Part shown: in pieces, positions 48,270 to 58,568 of the stretch
How positions within the stretch are numbered: position 1 is the first letter of the stretch
Layout of the letters: every line of letters starts with the position of its first letter
From: Candidatus Enterococcus leclercqii
Lineage (GTDB): Bacteria > Bacillota > Bacilli > Lactobacillales > Enterococcaceae
Length of the DNA stretch: 64,000 nt
Reading direction: 5' to 3'
NCBI RefSeq assembly: GCF_009933135.1
Contig: NZ_MAEH01000012.1
Coordinates: forward strand, 124,001 to 188,000
Position numbers and translations under genes: made by a program
The notes under the pieces: model-generated
What the model was told of the DNA's origin: nothing
The model's input: the letters and a program-made list of their open reading frames with translations, nothing else
Database searches by the model: none

Positions 48270-49346
48270 TTAGCTGGCCGTTCTTTTTTGCTTTTGTTTT
48301 TTTAGTTGCTTGCTGCGGAGTTGACCACAAGCAGCGTCGATGTCAGTACCGTGTTCTTTTCGGATAACACAGTTAATGCCCCGCTTTTTCAAAACATCAT
48401 AAAACTTCAGGACATCTTCTTTGTCACTACGAGAATATTGGTCATGTTCACTGACGGGATTGTAAGGAATCAAATTAACATAGGCTAGTTTCTTTTTGTC
48501 TTGCAGAAGATCTGCCAACTGTTGCGCGTGTTCCACGCGATCGTTAACCTCGTGAAGCATGATGTACTCAAAGGTGATGCGTCGGTTATTTTTCGACAGA
48601 TAAAAATCTACCGCCTCCATCAGCGTTTCAATTGGGTAGCTTTTGTTGATACGCATCATGGAAGAACGCACTTCGTTATTCGGTGCATGAAGGGAGATTG
48701 CCAAATTCACCTGTAACCCATTATCGGCAAACTGGCGGATTTTACGGGCCAAGCCACTTGTAGAAACGGTGATATGACGAGCACCAATCGCCAGTCCCTT
48801 CGCATCATTGATGATGGTGATAAACTGCATAACATTGTCGTAATTATCGAAAGGCTCCCCGATTCCCATCACGACCACATGAGAAACCCGTTCTTCTTGC
48901 CCTCGTTCGTCGAAATAACGTTGTACCAACATGATCTGAGCCGTAATCTCACCGGCAGTCAAATCTCGTTGTTTTCGCAGCAGACCACTGGCACAAAAAG
49001 TACAACCGATATTGCAGCCTACTTGAGTCGTCACACAGACAGACATCCCATATTCTTGACGCATCAAAACTGTTTCAATCATCATTTTGTCCGGCAATTC
49101 GAACAAATATTTCACAGTGCCGTCTTTGGCCTCTTGCACTACGATTTGCTTCAACGGATTGATAACAAAGTTTTCTGTCAGCTTTTCAATCAGTCCTTTA
49201 GAAAGATTGGTCATCTCGCTAAAACTTTGCACTCGCTTTTCGTATAACCATTCCCAGACCTGGGCAGCCCGAAATTTTTTTTCCTGATGATCGATGAACC
49301 ATTCCTCCAGCTGAGGTTTGGTCATTCCGTAAATAGATGGATTCAA
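48270..49346 (-). CDS. rlmN: 23S rRNA A2503/tRNA A37 C2-methyltransferase RlmN
   Basis: Radical SAM enzyme that methylates C2 of A2503 in 23S rRNA and A37 in some tRNAs. About 358 residues. The iron-sulfur cluster motif [12 protein letters not shown] is near 110-121, [13 protein letters not shown] near 168, [14 protein letters not shown] near 225, and the methyl-carrying Cys in [12 protein letters not shown] near the C-terminus. It is RlmN rather than Cfr from the GEPF and C-terminal blocks. Start TTG 49346 follows GAGGG at good spacing; ATG 49364 lacks a site. Confidence 0.95.
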   Translation of the reverse strand: MNPSIYGMTKPQLEEWFIDHQEKKFRAAQVWEWLYEKRVQSFSEMTNLSKGLIEKLTENFVINPLKQIVVQEAKDGTVKYLFELPDKMMIETVLMRQEYGMSVCVTTQVGCNIGCTFCASGLLRKQRDLTAGEITAQIMLVQRYFDERGQEERVSHVVVMGIGEPFDNYDNVMQFITIINDAKGLAIGARHITVSTSGLARKIRQFADNGLQVNLAISLHAPNNEVRSSMMRINKSYPIETLMEAVDFYLSKNNRRITFEYIMLHEVNDRVEHAQQLADLLQDKKKLAYVNLIPYNPVSEHDQYSRSDKEDVLKFYDVLKKRGINCVIRKEHGTDIDAACGQLRSKQLKKQKQKRTAS

Positions 49347-49565
49347 GTCGTTCCCTCGTTTCATATGATTGGCAAAGTATTCTCAGCAGCCTTTGCTCAA
49401 GTAAAAACATCGTTCCTACTATAACGGAAATCTTGACGCAGCGCAATCGGGTCTATCGCATCTTAATGATTTCCGAAAATCTCATAAGTCGACACTCCAC
49501 AGCCATTTTCAATACAAAAAAGTCTCTGCTTGGCACAAGCGCCAAAAGACAGAGACCTTGAAATA

Positions 49566-51383
49566 TCAACTCGCCACCAACGTTTTATAAACCTTACGGA
49601 AGTAAAAGCTGCGAGCTATTAGATAATAGACGATTTGAATCACTAAAAAGATGCCCAACACCTGCCAACCTGCAAGCTGCATCTTCATATTGAACATATG
49701 GTACATGGCTGTTAAAGCCACGGCCCCATGACATAACGAAACGATGATTGGCGTAAAGAACAAGATGCCGATCTGTTGATAGATCATCTTTCGCAACTCT
49801 TTTTTGGCCAATCCCAGCTTGTGGATCATCTGGAATTTCTCGATATCCTGGTCCATGTCGCTGTACAGACGGAAATATAAAAAAGATCCTGCTGAAACAA
49901 AAAAGACGATTCCGATAAAAATACCTACAAATAGAATTGGTGCATACATCCCAATGATTTCATGGCGTGTCGCCGACTTGGCAATCATGCCCCTATTTGC
50001 TTTGGTCAATTCATCACCAAGCGTAATCAGTTTTTCCTCAGAAGCATCTGGCGTCAGCCAAATCACCGTCTCATACTGACTGGAATCTGGTACTTTCGTC
50101 TCATCTGGGATCACATATAACTGCATCCCCGTTACTAAGGTATGATTGGTGACGGTATCGGTGACTTCGTAAGCAGTGTTGTCGATTGTGACTGCTGACT
50201 GTCGACTATTACTGTCAATTCCGCCACCTTCTGTCAAAATCTGAACAGCTTGTAATTTTCCCAGCGAAACAGTCTGTTCCCCAGTAGCTTTGGCCAGGCG
50301 ATTGAAATCCGCTTCCGTAATAAAGGAATACTCCGCCGTGGTGCCATAACGGTAATCCACCTTTTCATAGGCGATTTTCGCGTTTGTTAACTGGTCATCT
50401 ACTGCTTTGACCTGTTCCGGCTTGCCGTCAGACAGAGAAAACTCGTAAGGTGTCCGGTCCAAAGAGCCCACCAGCATATCCTGAAATCCGTATAAGGTTC
50501 CAATAGCCGCAAAAGCTACCGTCGAAATGATAGCGACTAAAAAGAAGGAGCGGGCATTGTCTTTCATACGAAAGGCTAAGTCAGAAAAGACTACCATGTT
50601 CGTCTTTTTCCAAAAAATATGTTCTCTTTTTCTAAGACGCTGGATGACGAAGACGCTAAGCTGATCAAAGAGAAACTTCGTCCCCACAATCACCACGAAA
50701 ACCACTGGGATAAAGACCATGAAAACTGTCGTCCCTTGAGCCCACAATGCTGCGCCATATCCTCCACCAATCAAAATCAAAGCTGCCACACTGCGCCACA
50801 ACGATGCTTTAAAAGAACCTTTCCCCAACTCTCCAGCCTTCAAAAGCGATTGAACATTTAGCTTTGGCAGACTGAACTGGATGAAAAAAGAAATCAGTAA
50901 GAACAAAACCATAAAGGCCACGGCAGTTATTCCGATTGCCTTCACAGGAAAATAAAAAGCAAATTCAATGCCAATCATCTGCTTAGACAACATCAAGATA
51001 AGCTGAGAAAAACCCAGTCCAATCAAAATCCCGCCAATTGTCGCAAAGAAACCAATTACCAGATTCTCGATGAAAACCATCTTACGCAGCTGCAACGGGC
51101 TCATGCCTTGAATCATCAACAATCCAAATTCTTTTTTTCGCGATTGCAAAAAGACACCCATGGAATACATGACAAAGAAAAAGGCAAACCCGTAAATAAT
51201 CACTGCTGCCACCATCATCCCCGTTTGGGCTTGCTGATTGAGACCGTCAGCCAAGATGGGATGAAACGCAAAGACACTGAAAGTAAAGAAGATCATCACC
51301 GAAAACATCGTACTTAAAAAATAAGCTAAATAGAGGTGTTTATTGCGTAGTGTATTACGCACTACGAATTGATTAAAATTCAT
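49566..51383 (-). CDS. ABC transporter permease, BceB/FtsX type
   Basis: 605 residues with about ten membrane helices and the large extracytoplasmic domain between helices 7 and 8 (about residues 300-500) that defines BceB-like peptide-antibiotic transporters. Landmarks: FVVRNTLRNKHLYLAYFLS at the start, SRKKEFGLLMIQGMS, and YSDMDQDIEKFQMIHKLGL near 525. Such permeases free or sense lipid II-cycle targets of bacitracin-like peptides. GAGGGGG before ATG 51383 fixes the start, 11 bases inside the ATPase gene. Confidence 0.87.
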   Translation of the reverse strand: MNFNQFVVRNTLRNKHLYLAYFLSTMFSVMIFFTFSVFAFHPILADGLNQQAQTGMMVAAVIIYGFAFFFVMYSMGVFLQSRKKEFGLLMIQGMSPLQLRKMVFIENLVIGFFATIGGILIGLGFSQLILMLSKQMIGIEFAFYFPVKAIGITAVAFMVLFLLISFFIQFSLPKLNVQSLLKAGELGKGSFKASLWRSVAALILIGGGYGAALWAQGTTVFMVFIPVVFVVIVGTKFLFDQLSVFVIQRLRKREHIFWKKTNMVVFSDLAFRMKDNARSFFLVAIISTVAFAAIGTLYGFQDMLVGSLDRTPYEFSLSDGKPEQVKAVDDQLTNAKIAYEKVDYRYGTTAEYSFITEADFNRLAKATGEQTVSLGKLQAVQILTEGGGIDSNSRQSAVTIDNTAYEVTDTVTNHTLVTGMQLYVIPDETKVPDSSQYETVIWLTPDASEEKLITLGDELTKANRGMIAKSATRHEIIGMYAPILFVGIFIGIVFFVSAGSFLYFRLYSDMDQDIEKFQMIHKLGLAKKELRKMIYQQIGILFFTPIIVSLCHGAVALTAMYHMFNMKMQLAGWQVLGIFLVIQIVYYLIARSFYFRKVYKTLVAS

Positions 51384-52122
51384 TGTCAACCCCCTCGAGT
51401 TGGGCCAACTCTTCCATAATTACGCTATAAAAAGCCTGTTGCCCATGCTCTTGGCGAATTTCTTTAATCAGCTGACCGTCCTTGATAAAGACAATACGCT
51501 TGCAATAGCTGGCAGCCAACGGATCATGGGTTACCATCAGAACAGTCGCTTGTCCTTCTTGATTCAACTGAGCCAATAAGCCCATCACATCTTTTGAAGC
51601 TTTCGTATCTAGATTTCCCGTAGGCTCATCTGCCAATACTAACTGCGGGTTATGGATCATCGCCCGAGCCACGGCTACCCGTTGCGCCTGACCACCGGAG
51701 ATTTCAGCAATTCGTTTCGGCAAAAGGTCACTGATTCCCAGCCGTTCAGCTACCAAACGAACGGCTCGCTTCATTACAGCTACTTTTTCACCATCCAATG
51801 TTAGTGGCAACACAATGTTTTCTTCCACGGTCAATGTCGGTAGCAGATTGAAGCTTTGGAAAACAAATCCCAGTTCATGTCGGCGAAAAGCGGCAATTTC
51901 ATCCGGCTTTAAATCATGAGGATTTTGACCATTCAATAAGATTTTCCCACTCGTAGGCTTATCAATGGTGGCCAATAGGTTCAAAAGCGTTGATTTCCCG
52001 CTACCAGAAGGCCCCATGATACCGACGAATTCACCGTCATTTACCGTCAAATCAATGCCCTTCAACGCTTCATAACGAACGGTATCCCCGTATACTTTTG
52101 TTAATTTTTCTACTTGCAGCAC
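51373..52122 (-). CDS. ABC transporter ATP-binding protein, BceA type
   Basis: 249 residues. Walker A GPSGSGKST (36-44), Q-loop RHELGFVFQSFNLLP, signature EISGGQAQRVAVARA, Walker B LVLADEPTGNLD, and H-loop MVTHDPLAASYC. MacB/BceA-like ATPase driving the permease encoded next, with overlapping genes. Start GTG 52122 follows AAAGGAG. There is no two-component system beside the pair; in E. faecalis a similar pair (EF2050-EF2049 from memory) next to rlmN is controlled by an unlinked system. Confidence 0.9.
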   Translation of the reverse strand: MLQVEKLTKVYGDTVRYEALKGIDLTVNDGEFVGIMGPSGSGKSTLLNLLATIDKPTSGKILLNGQNPHDLKPDEIAAFRRHELGFVFQSFNLLPTLTVEENIVLPLTLDGEKVAVMKRAVRLVAERLGISDLLPKRIAEISGGQAQRVAVARAMIHNPQLVLADEPTGNLDTKASKDVMGLLAQLNQEGQATVLMVTHDPLAASYCKRIVFIKDGQLIKEIRQEHGQQAFYSVIMEELAQLEGVDNEF

Positions 52123-52458
52123 TATATTCGCTCCTTTTTTGCTATTTCTGCTGTCTTGTGTTTATTAGCCAGCCCACAGCATAAACCATTTTTACATTAC
52201 AAACTCCAGTTTAGCCAAAAGATTGCAAAAAGAACATTGTTAACCGATAACTTCGCCTAACATTTTTGTTATTCTACAGCAATTTTGCCGTTACTATTCA
52301 AAGAAACGCTGCAACACAGGCGATTTCTTCCTGTATCCTTTTTGGAAAAAGTTAAGGAACCTTCAAACATCCATTTGATTAAGTCCATTAGTACAGTGTT
52401 TTTTTGGCTAAACTTGCTGCTTCAAAGACAAATATCTCCGCCACTTCCAGCAATTTAA
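52123..52458. other. Control region of the BceAB-type operon
   Basis: AT-rich, no gene. The minus strand has a TTGGCT -35-like hexamer and a tandem TGTAATGTAA about 20 bases on (near 52194-52205), possibly a response-regulator site. No certain promoter call. Confidence 0.35.
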
Positions 52459-52500
52459 AAAAGAGGCATGAAAACCGGTCTCCCGCTTTCATGCCCTTTA
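52459..52500 (-). terminator. Terminator of ftsK
   Basis: GGCATGAAA / TTTCATGCC stem followed on the minus strand by TCTTTTTT. Confidence 0.85.
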
Positions 52501-52528
52501 ATATATTGACGCCTAAACTTTTAAAAGC

Positions 52529-54964
52529 CTATTCTTCCGGCAACTGGTCGCTTTCCTCCGGTAACGGTTCGATTAGTACCTTCCGAGGTTTACTTCCCTC
52601 TGATGGTCCGACCACACCATGAGCTTCTAGTTCGTCTACTAAACGGGCCGCTCGATTGTAGCCGATACGAAACCGTCGTTGCAGCAAGGATACACTGGCT
52701 GTCTGCATATCAACTACCAGATCTTTGGCCTGATCGAAAAGCTCATCTTCCGGCTCACCATTGCCACTTCCAGGTCCAGTTGTCTCTTCATCACTTACCA
52801 TCATCTTTTCTTCGTAGTGGGCTTCTTGCTGATCTGTTACAAAAGCCACTACTCGCTCTACTTCATGGTCGGAAATAAAGGCCCCTTGTACCCGAATCGG
52901 TTTATTTTCACCCATCGGCAGAAACAGCATATCGCCTCGACCCAGGAGCTTTTCGGCCCCGTTCGAATCAATGATTGTCCGAGAATCGACACCGCTGGAA
53001 ACAGCAAATGCAATCCGTGAGGGCACGTTAGCTTTGATAATCCCAGTGATGACGTCTACACTGGGACGTTGAGTTGCTAAGATCATGTGAATCCCTGCCG
53101 CTCGCGCCATTTGAGCTAAGCGGATAATCGCATCTTCGACTTCATTGGAGGCCACCATCATCAGATCCGCCAACTCATCAACAATCACCACAATAAAAGG
53201 CAGTGTTGGGTGAATCTCGCCGGTTTCCAAGTTCTTCTGATTCACCAACTCATTATAACCGGTGATATTGCGGACACCGGTCGCCGCAAATTTTTCGTAG
53301 CGCTCTTCCATCTCCTTGACGACTTTTTGCAGCGCTTGGGCTGCTTTACGGGGATTTGTCACTACCGGGGTCAAAAGGTGCGGAATACCATTGTAGACAT
53401 TCAGCTCTACCATTTTTGGATCAATCATCATCAGCTTGACTTCGTGGGGTTTGGCCCGCATCAAAATACTGGTAATAATTCCGTTGATGGCGACTGATTT
53501 CCCGCTCCCTGTCGAACCGGCTACTAGCAGATGGGGCATTTTAGTTAAATCCGCAGTCTGGACTCGGCCGGAAATGTCTCGGCCAAGAGGCACTTCCAAC
53601 AGTTTATCCGGATGGTCAGGCTGAGCCTCGATGACTTCTCGGAAGCTCACTGTGGAAACTTGACTGTTGGGTACTTCAATCCCGATCAGCGATTTACCAG
53701 GAATTGGTGCTTCCATCCGTACATCTTTGGCTGCCAATGCCAATGCAATATCGTCTGTCAAATTGACAATCTTGGAAACTTTCACCCCGACTGCCGGCTG
53801 CACTTCAAATTTGGTAACCGCCGGCCCTAAACTGGCTTTGACGACTTTGGCATCTACGCTGAAACTCTTGAAAGTATTTTCCAAAACGCCGATATTTCGC
53901 TCGATTTTTTTGTATTCTCCCGACTGATCTGCTGGTGGGAGCTTATCCAAAAGATCGGCAGTTGGCAATTGATAATCCCGATCCTCGATTTCTTCAGCAA
54001 TCTCGAATTCCAGATCTTCACCGTCGTCTTCTCCACCGCTTTCCTCACTCCCGCTAGCTGCGGCTTTCTTTTTAGCCGCCGTAGCATGACTATCCCCGTT
54101 GTTTTTTCCTGCAGCATATGCCTGCTGAGTAAAGTCGTCGATAATCACCGGCAAATCCGTTTGCTGCGGTTCAATAACTGGTGCTGTCGCCTCTTGCTGG
54201 GCTTGCGCTAGCTTTTCGCCTTCTGTCATGGGCCGGACCTGGTTGCGCTCATTAGCAGCAATCTGCTGACGGGCAGCTTCTTTTTCTGCCTCAATACGAG
54301 CCGTTTTTTCCGCTTGGCGGGCTTCTTTTTTTGCCACTCGGGCAGCTTTCTTCTCTGGATTACCGGCGGTCAGATCGCCAATTTTTTGACCGGTCCGCTG
54401 CAGGTGTTCTACAGCTTCACCACCACTGAGCATACTCGCCAGAAACAGACCAAAACCGATCAATAGTGCCGCAATCAGATAACTGCCGATTTGAGAAACC
54501 AGAAAATAAGTTCCGCTGTAAAGCAATGCCCCCAGCATGCCGCCGCCGACATTTTCAGCAACTGTCCCGCCACGAATATCCACTAGCAATTGTGACCAGG
54601 TCGTTTTGAGAATCGCTGGATCTGCCGTCAATACTTTAGAAAACATCAGCGCCTCAAAAATCAACAGGATTCCCAAGTAGATCATTAAGACACCAAGAAT
54701 TCGGCGACGATTCTTAAAACGCGCCTGGGTGTTTTTCACCATCAGCCAGATGCCATATGCTCCCAACCCCACACATAATAATGGGTAAGTATTCCCACCA
54801 ATGACTCGTAGACAGTTGGCAATCAAAGTCCCAAGAAATCCTAATTTGAACAAACCGAAGCCGGCAAAAAGGACAAACAACAGCCCCACTAGGACTACCG
54901 TCAGTTTTTCCTGCTGCTCCAGCTCCTTTTTCGTCTTTTTACGTTGGCTCTTTTTCTGTGCCAT
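52529..54964 (-). CDS. ftsK: DNA translocase FtsK/SpoIIIE
   Basis: 811 residues. A basic N-terminus ([17 protein letters not shown]), four membrane helices up to about 180, a charged linker rich in Ala, Glu and Gln (200-320), then the RecA-like motor with Walker [15 protein letters not shown] near 480 and Walker [15 protein letters not shown] near 590, and the C-terminal gamma winged helix ([20 protein letters not shown]) that reads KOPS/SRS sites. Pumps chromosome DNA through the division septum. Transcribed alone from a TATAAT at about 54994. Confidence 0.96.
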   Translation of the reverse strand: MAQKKSQRKKTKKELEQQEKLTVVLVGLLFVLFAGFGLFKLGFLGTLIANCLRVIGGNTYPLLCVGLGAYGIWLMVKNTQARFKNRRRILGVLMIYLGILLIFEALMFSKVLTADPAILKTTWSQLLVDIRGGTVAENVGGGMLGALLYSGTYFLVSQIGSYLIAALLIGFGLFLASMLSGGEAVEHLQRTGQKIGDLTAGNPEKKAARVAKKEARQAEKTARIEAEKEAARQQIAANERNQVRPMTEGEKLAQAQQEATAPVIEPQQTDLPVIIDDFTQQAYAAGKNNGDSHATAAKKKAAASGSEESGGEDDGEDLEFEIAEEIEDRDYQLPTADLLDKLPPADQSGEYKKIERNIGVLENTFKSFSVDAKVVKASLGPAVTKFEVQPAVGVKVSKIVNLTDDIALALAAKDVRMEAPIPGKSLIGIEVPNSQVSTVSFREVIEAQPDHPDKLLEVPLGRDISGRVQTADLTKMPHLLVAGSTGSGKSVAINGIITSILMRAKPHEVKLMMIDPKMVELNVYNGIPHLLTPVVTNPRKAAQALQKVVKEMEERYEKFAATGVRNITGYNELVNQKNLETGEIHPTLPFIVVIVDELADLMMVASNEVEDAIIRLAQMARAAGIHMILATQRPSVDVITGIIKANVPSRIAFAVSSGVDSRTIIDSNGAEKLLGRGDMLFLPMGENKPIRVQGAFISDHEVERVVAFVTDQQEAHYEEKMMVSDEETTGPGSGNGEPEDELFDQAKDLVVDMQTASVSLLQRRFRIGYNRAARLVDELEAHGVVGPSEGSKPRKVLIEPLPEESDQLPEE

Positions 54965-55259
54965 AACTCTTCTCCCTCATTTCATCCTTTTCATTATACA
55001 AAAAAAACTATGGGAACAAAAGTTTTCCTAAAATAAGAAAATGGAAGACTTGTAAAAATGTTACCCGCAAAAAAGAACCCCTCCGCTACACGCTTGACTA
55101 ACGACTTTCAGATCGCTGACATCAGCTCAAGGTTTGATGCAAACCGTTTGACTTTTCTTTTGGAAAAGGTTCTGCTAAAATTCGTGAAAGGATGTGGTGT
55201 CCTTTTGCAGTAGCTGCTACTGTCATGCGTAAAAAGCAAGGTTGAGGGGTAAAGAGAAT

Positions 55260-55430
55260 ATGAAGGTTTTATTTTTTTTGGCATTTTTTACAGCAATTTG
55301 CGTCTATTTGTTTTATTTGCTGACTCGACGTACAATCCGTGAAGTGTACGAAACCTTGGACGATAAAAATGAATTCGTTCGTAAAACCAAGGCATTCTTT
55401 GTAGGGATTTTTCGTTTGATTGCTTACTGA
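55260..55430 (+). CDS. Small single-span membrane protein
   Basis: 56 residues: MKVLFFLAFFTAICVYLFYLL forms one membrane helix (quoted to 20 here: KVLFFLAFFTAICVYLFYLL), followed by a charged segment RRTIREVYETLDDKNEFVRK and a second weak hydrophobic end. Start ATG 55260 with GAGGGG about ten bases upstream. A perfect terminator follows. No family recognised. Confidence 0.6.
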   Translation: MKVLFFLAFFTAICVYLFYLLTRRTIREVYETLDDKNEFVRKTKAFFVGIFRLIAY

Positions 55431-55525
55431 TTACAGTCGTTCTTGGCACTCTCTGCTGTTCGCCTATTTTTTGGTGCTCCATGAACAGGCGCTCATTTGA
55501 TAATACCAAAGAGCTCCGGTAACAG

Positions 55526-55576
55526 AAAAAGACCTATGACAGATCACTCTTCTGATCTGTCATAGGTCTTTTTGGG
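55526..55576. terminator. Bidirectional terminator
   Basis: Perfect 21-bp inverted repeat, 55526-55546 with 55553-55573. Confidence 0.92.
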
Positions 55577-55612
55577 TTCACAATTGTTTGACATCAAAGA
55601 AAAGATTCACCC

Positions 55613-55795
55613 TTATCTCAGACGATAAAGCTGATTCCAAGTAATTTCAAAACTATGTATAAAAAAAACAAAAGCAAACATGTTGAACCAATAATAAACA
55701 CGATAAAGCCTAGCCAAAATCGCCGTTGTTTTCGGAGCATACTCCTTCACCTTCTCTGTCTCTAAATAGACCAATTTCTTATTTAAGGATAACAA
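55613..55795 (-). CDS. Possible small membrane protein or gene fragment (60 aa)
   Basis: A 60-residue frame from TTG 55795: LVYLETEKVKEYAPKTTAIL then a hydrophobic YWFNMFAFVFFIHSF segment. It reads like the C-terminal end of a small membrane protein, but there is no clear ribosome site. Could be a decayed gene. Confidence 0.35.
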   Translation of the reverse strand: MLSLNKKLVYLETEKVKEYAPKTTAILARLYRVYYWFNMFAFVFFIHSFEITWNQLYRLR

Positions 55796-56088
55796 AGAAA
55801 TAACTACTACGCCGAAAATTAGTGTTATTTTATTAAAAAAGTCGGTTAATTAAAATATTCTGCTTCTTCACTTTTTTGAACTGATTCAATTCTAATACTA
55901 CCAATGCCGCAGCCCCTCAAATCCCCGTCTGACAACACTGTGTATACCAATAAAGTACAAAGGGATGCTTATTTTTCCATAATAATCTTATTAGAAAGTG
56001 GCATACCACTTTTTCTTTTTCCAGTATTTTCTGCCTGACACAACCCAGATGTCAGCAAAAATCGAATTTCCTGATTCACTAAACGCAA
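55796..56088. other. Intergenic region without recognised features
   Basis: AT-rich, several stops in all frames; nothing supported before the lctO terminator. Confidence 0.4.
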
Positions 56089-56162
56089 AAAACCGCTATA
56101 TCGACTCTGCTGGACTTGTCTTAACAACAAGTCTAGCAGGTTTTCACGATATAGCGGTTTAA
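56089..56162 (-). terminator. Large bipartite terminator hairpin of lctO
   Basis: AAACCGCTATATCG pairs with CGATATAGCGGTTT and, inside, CTGCT.GACTTGT pairs with ACAAGTC.AGCAG; about 26 bp in all. Confidence 0.8.
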
Positions 56163-56206
56163 CTACTTTTTTTCCTATAGCCTAAAAGGCTAGCCAACCA
56201 CGTTTA

Positions 56207-57304
56207 TTAATCCAGCAATTGGGTATTTTTTACCTCTTCGATAGTTTTGGTGCCTGCCAATTGCATAGTAATGGATAACTCTTTGTTCAAGTGTTCCAGA
56301 ACAGAAGCCACCCCTTGCGCCCCACCAAGATTCAATCCGTAGATGATTGGACGGCCGATAGCAACCAAGTCCGCACCACTGGCTAACGCTTTAAAGACAT
56401 GTTCACCACGACGAACACCAGAGTCAAAAATAACTGGCACTCGTTTGTTGACCACACTTGCAATAGCAGGCAGTACTTCAAATGAAGCCGGCCCACCGTC
56501 TAGCTGACGGCCCCCATGATTGGATACCCAGATACCGTCTGCGCCGGCTGCAATCGCTACTTCAGCATCTTCCGGTGATTGAATTCCCTTGACGATAACC
56601 GGCAGCTGAGTCAGATCTTTAATTTTTTTGATATCCTCCGGTACCAGACCTTGTTTAGCCGCAGCATAGATTTCAGCGATTCCTTTGCCTTCACCATCAC
56701 CACTGGCACTTTGTTCACTGTAGGCAGCTAAATTGGGCATTGGCAGTGGGAACTGGAAGTGATTGATTATATCTTCTTCTCGGTACCCCCCCAGCGTTGA
56801 ATCAGCAGTCAAAATAATTGCTTTCGCCCCGGCTTTAACCGCTTTTTCCAGAATAAATTCATTGAAGCCGTCATCTTTACTCATATACAATTGGAAAAAT
56901 TGCGGTGCACCCGGTGCCGCAGCAGCAGCCGCTTCAATCGTGGTATTGGCATATGTGCTGATGGAGAAAATTGACCCGGTAGCAGCAACACCGATGGCCG
57001 TATCCGCTTCGCCTTTTTCATGAGCCAAGCCTTGGGCAGCAGAAGGGGCCTGAATAATTGGTGTCTTCAAGTCGATGTCCCACAGCTTAGTAGACAAATC
57101 GGCATGATCAATGCCCCGTAACACTCGCGGCATAATTTTCTTTTGGTTAAAAGATGCTGTATTTTCCCGCATCGTCCATTCGTCTTCAGAGCCGCCCCGG
57201 ATATAGCCAAAAGCACCGACTTCCATATCTGCTTTGACTTTTCCTTCTAGTGACGCAATATTTACGATTTCAATTGGATGTTCTTCATTGCTTGCTTGAT
57301 ACAT
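56207..57304 (-). CDS. lctO: FMN-dependent L-lactate oxidase (alpha-hydroxy-acid oxidase family)
   Basis: 365-residue TIM-barrel flavoenzyme oxidising L-lactate with O2 to pyruvate and H2O2. Landmarks: MEVGAFGYIRGGSEDEWTMR (N-terminal FMN region), SISTYANTTIEAAA, QFFQLYMSKDDGF, LTADSTLGGYREED, VKGIQSPEDAEVAIAAGADG, the active-site base in WVSNHGGRQLDGG, and VIFDSGVRRGEHVFKALASG. Length and motifs match lactate oxidases of Aerococcus and lactic acid bacteria. Lactate monooxygenase is excluded by length. Own promoter and terminator. Confidence 0.9.
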   Translation of the reverse strand: MYQASNEEHPIEIVNIASLEGKVKADMEVGAFGYIRGGSEDEWTMRENTASFNQKKIMPRVLRGIDHADLSTKLWDIDLKTPIIQAPSAAQGLAHEKGEADTAIGVAATGSIFSISTYANTTIEAAAAAAPGAPQFFQLYMSKDDGFNEFILEKAVKAGAKAIILTADSTLGGYREEDIINHFQFPLPMPNLAAYSEQSASGDGEGKGIAEIYAAAKQGLVPEDIKKIKDLTQLPVIVKGIQSPEDAEVAIAAGADGIWVSNHGGRQLDGGPASFEVLPAIASVVNKRVPVIFDSGVRRGEHVFKALASGADLVAIGRPIIYGLNLGGAQGVASVLEHLNKELSITMQLAGTKTIEEVKNTQLLD

Positions 57305-57337
57305 GAGGATTCCTTCTTTCTCGAAACTTACAAAGCC

Positions 57338-57366
57338 ATCTTACACCGCTTATAAAAAGTAAGCAA
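57338..57366 (-). promoter_or_regulatory. Promoter of lctO
   Basis: Minus strand TTGCTT (57361-57366), 17 bases, TAAGAT (57338-57343). Confidence 0.65.
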
Positions 57367-57514
57367 CCAATTGTACTTATGAATGGTTGTCATCCAGTAA
57401 TTTGCTAATATATTCAGCTTTTCCTTCAATTTTTTTGGGGAATCAGTTTTCCTTTCGTCCACAGTTGCTACTCAACATCAGCTCTGTTTTACTTGGCAAT
57501 CGCTGTGTTCTACA

Positions 57515-57552
57515 ACAAAACCGCCCCCCTTTTAAACATGGGAAGCGGTTAA
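57515..57552 (-). terminator. Terminator of the eda-kdgK operon
   Basis: AACCGCTTCCC pairs with GGGGGCGGTT on the minus strand, then TTTGTT. Confidence 0.75.
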
Positions 57553-57565
57553 GGATATTTTTTAC

Positions 57566-58564
57566 TCAACGTTTGATTTCTTTGACGCCACTTTGTAGCA
57601 GCTCTTCAATTTCTTGTGCTGAAAATTGATTATGATCCCCATGAACGGTATGTTTCATAGCTGATGCCAAGGCGGCAAATTCAACTGTTTTTTGTGGTTC
57701 AAAGTCAGATAAAAAGCCGTGCAAAATCCCAGCTGTATATGCATCTCCGCCTCCCACCCGGTCCACAATGTCGTGAATGTCATAGTTCACCGACTGATAT
57801 AGGCGGCCATTGACATAAAGATTGCCTTGCAAATAGTTGTGGTTGGCATTGACGACTTCCCGAGTCGTCGAATAAAAAGCTTGAATATTCGGGTAGCGTT
57901 TAGCAATTTCTCCATAGTAGTAAGTCAAATCCGCCGCTGCTCGCTCAGGAACTTTGAAGAAGTTCAAGGCGTCCAGCTGTCCTGCAGACAAAATATCAAC
58001 CAGACCTGCTATTTCGCGAAGGAATTTGCTGCAAGCCTCGACTGACCATAATTTGCCGCGGTAATTGACATCCAGTACGACCTTCACACCCCGTGCTTTG
58101 GCTTCTTTTGCTAACAACAAAGTCATTTGACGCCAAACAGCAGACAAGGCTGGTGTGATTCCAGAAAGCAGCAGCACTTCAGTTTCTGCAAACAGCGCAT
58201 CCAACTCCCACTCCAAAGTATCCATCATGGAAAAGCTGGAATACTTGCGATCATAGACGACATTTGACGAGCGCAGACCAACACCATTTTCCAGATAGTA
58301 GGTTCCCAGACGTTCGCCACCTTCTAATAAGAAAGAGGTATCGACACCATACTTGTGCAAATGCTGCTTCACTGCCAAACCCAGCGGATTAGCCGGGACC
58401 TTGCTAGCAAAGGCAACTTGATGCCCGTAATTAGCCAACGAAATCGCAACATTGGCCTCTCCCCCACCATAATCAGCGGCAAAGGTTGTGCTTTCTGCCA
58501 TCCGAGCTTCTGCCACAGTGGACAGCCGCAGCATGATTTCTCCCAGTGTGACCACTTTTTTCAT
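57566..58564 (-). CDS. kdgK: 2-keto-3-deoxygluconate kinase (PfkB family)
   Basis: Phosphorylates 2-keto-3-deoxygluconate to KDPG. 332 residues, ribokinase-like fold: GEIMLRLS at the start, GGGEANVAISLANYG (sugar-binding region), GVDTSFLLEGGERLGTYYLE, VLDVNYRGKLW, and the C-terminal PfkB motif DRVGGGDAYTAGILHG with the catalytic Asp. Lies 4 bases after eda, so the two are coupled. Confidence 0.93.
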   Translation of the reverse strand: MKKVVTLGEIMLRLSTVAEARMAESTTFAADYGGGEANVAISLANYGHQVAFASKVPANPLGLAVKQHLHKYGVDTSFLLEGGERLGTYYLENGVGLRSSNVVYDRKYSSFSMMDTLEWELDALFAETEVLLLSGITPALSAVWRQMTLLLAKEAKARGVKVVLDVNYRGKLWSVEACSKFLREIAGLVDILSAGQLDALNFFKVPERAAADLTYYYGEIAKRYPNIQAFYSTTREVVNANHNYLQGNLYVNGRLYQSVNYDIHDIVDRVGGGDAYTAGILHGFLSDFEPQKTVEFAALASAMKHTVHGDHNQFSAQEIEELLQSGVKEIKR

Positions 58565-58568
58565 CAGG

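Noticed and set aside
48270-49346. Cfr antibiotic-resistance methyltransferase
   Set aside because: Sequence blocks around the cluster, GEPFDN and the C-terminal Cys region fit housekeeping RlmN.
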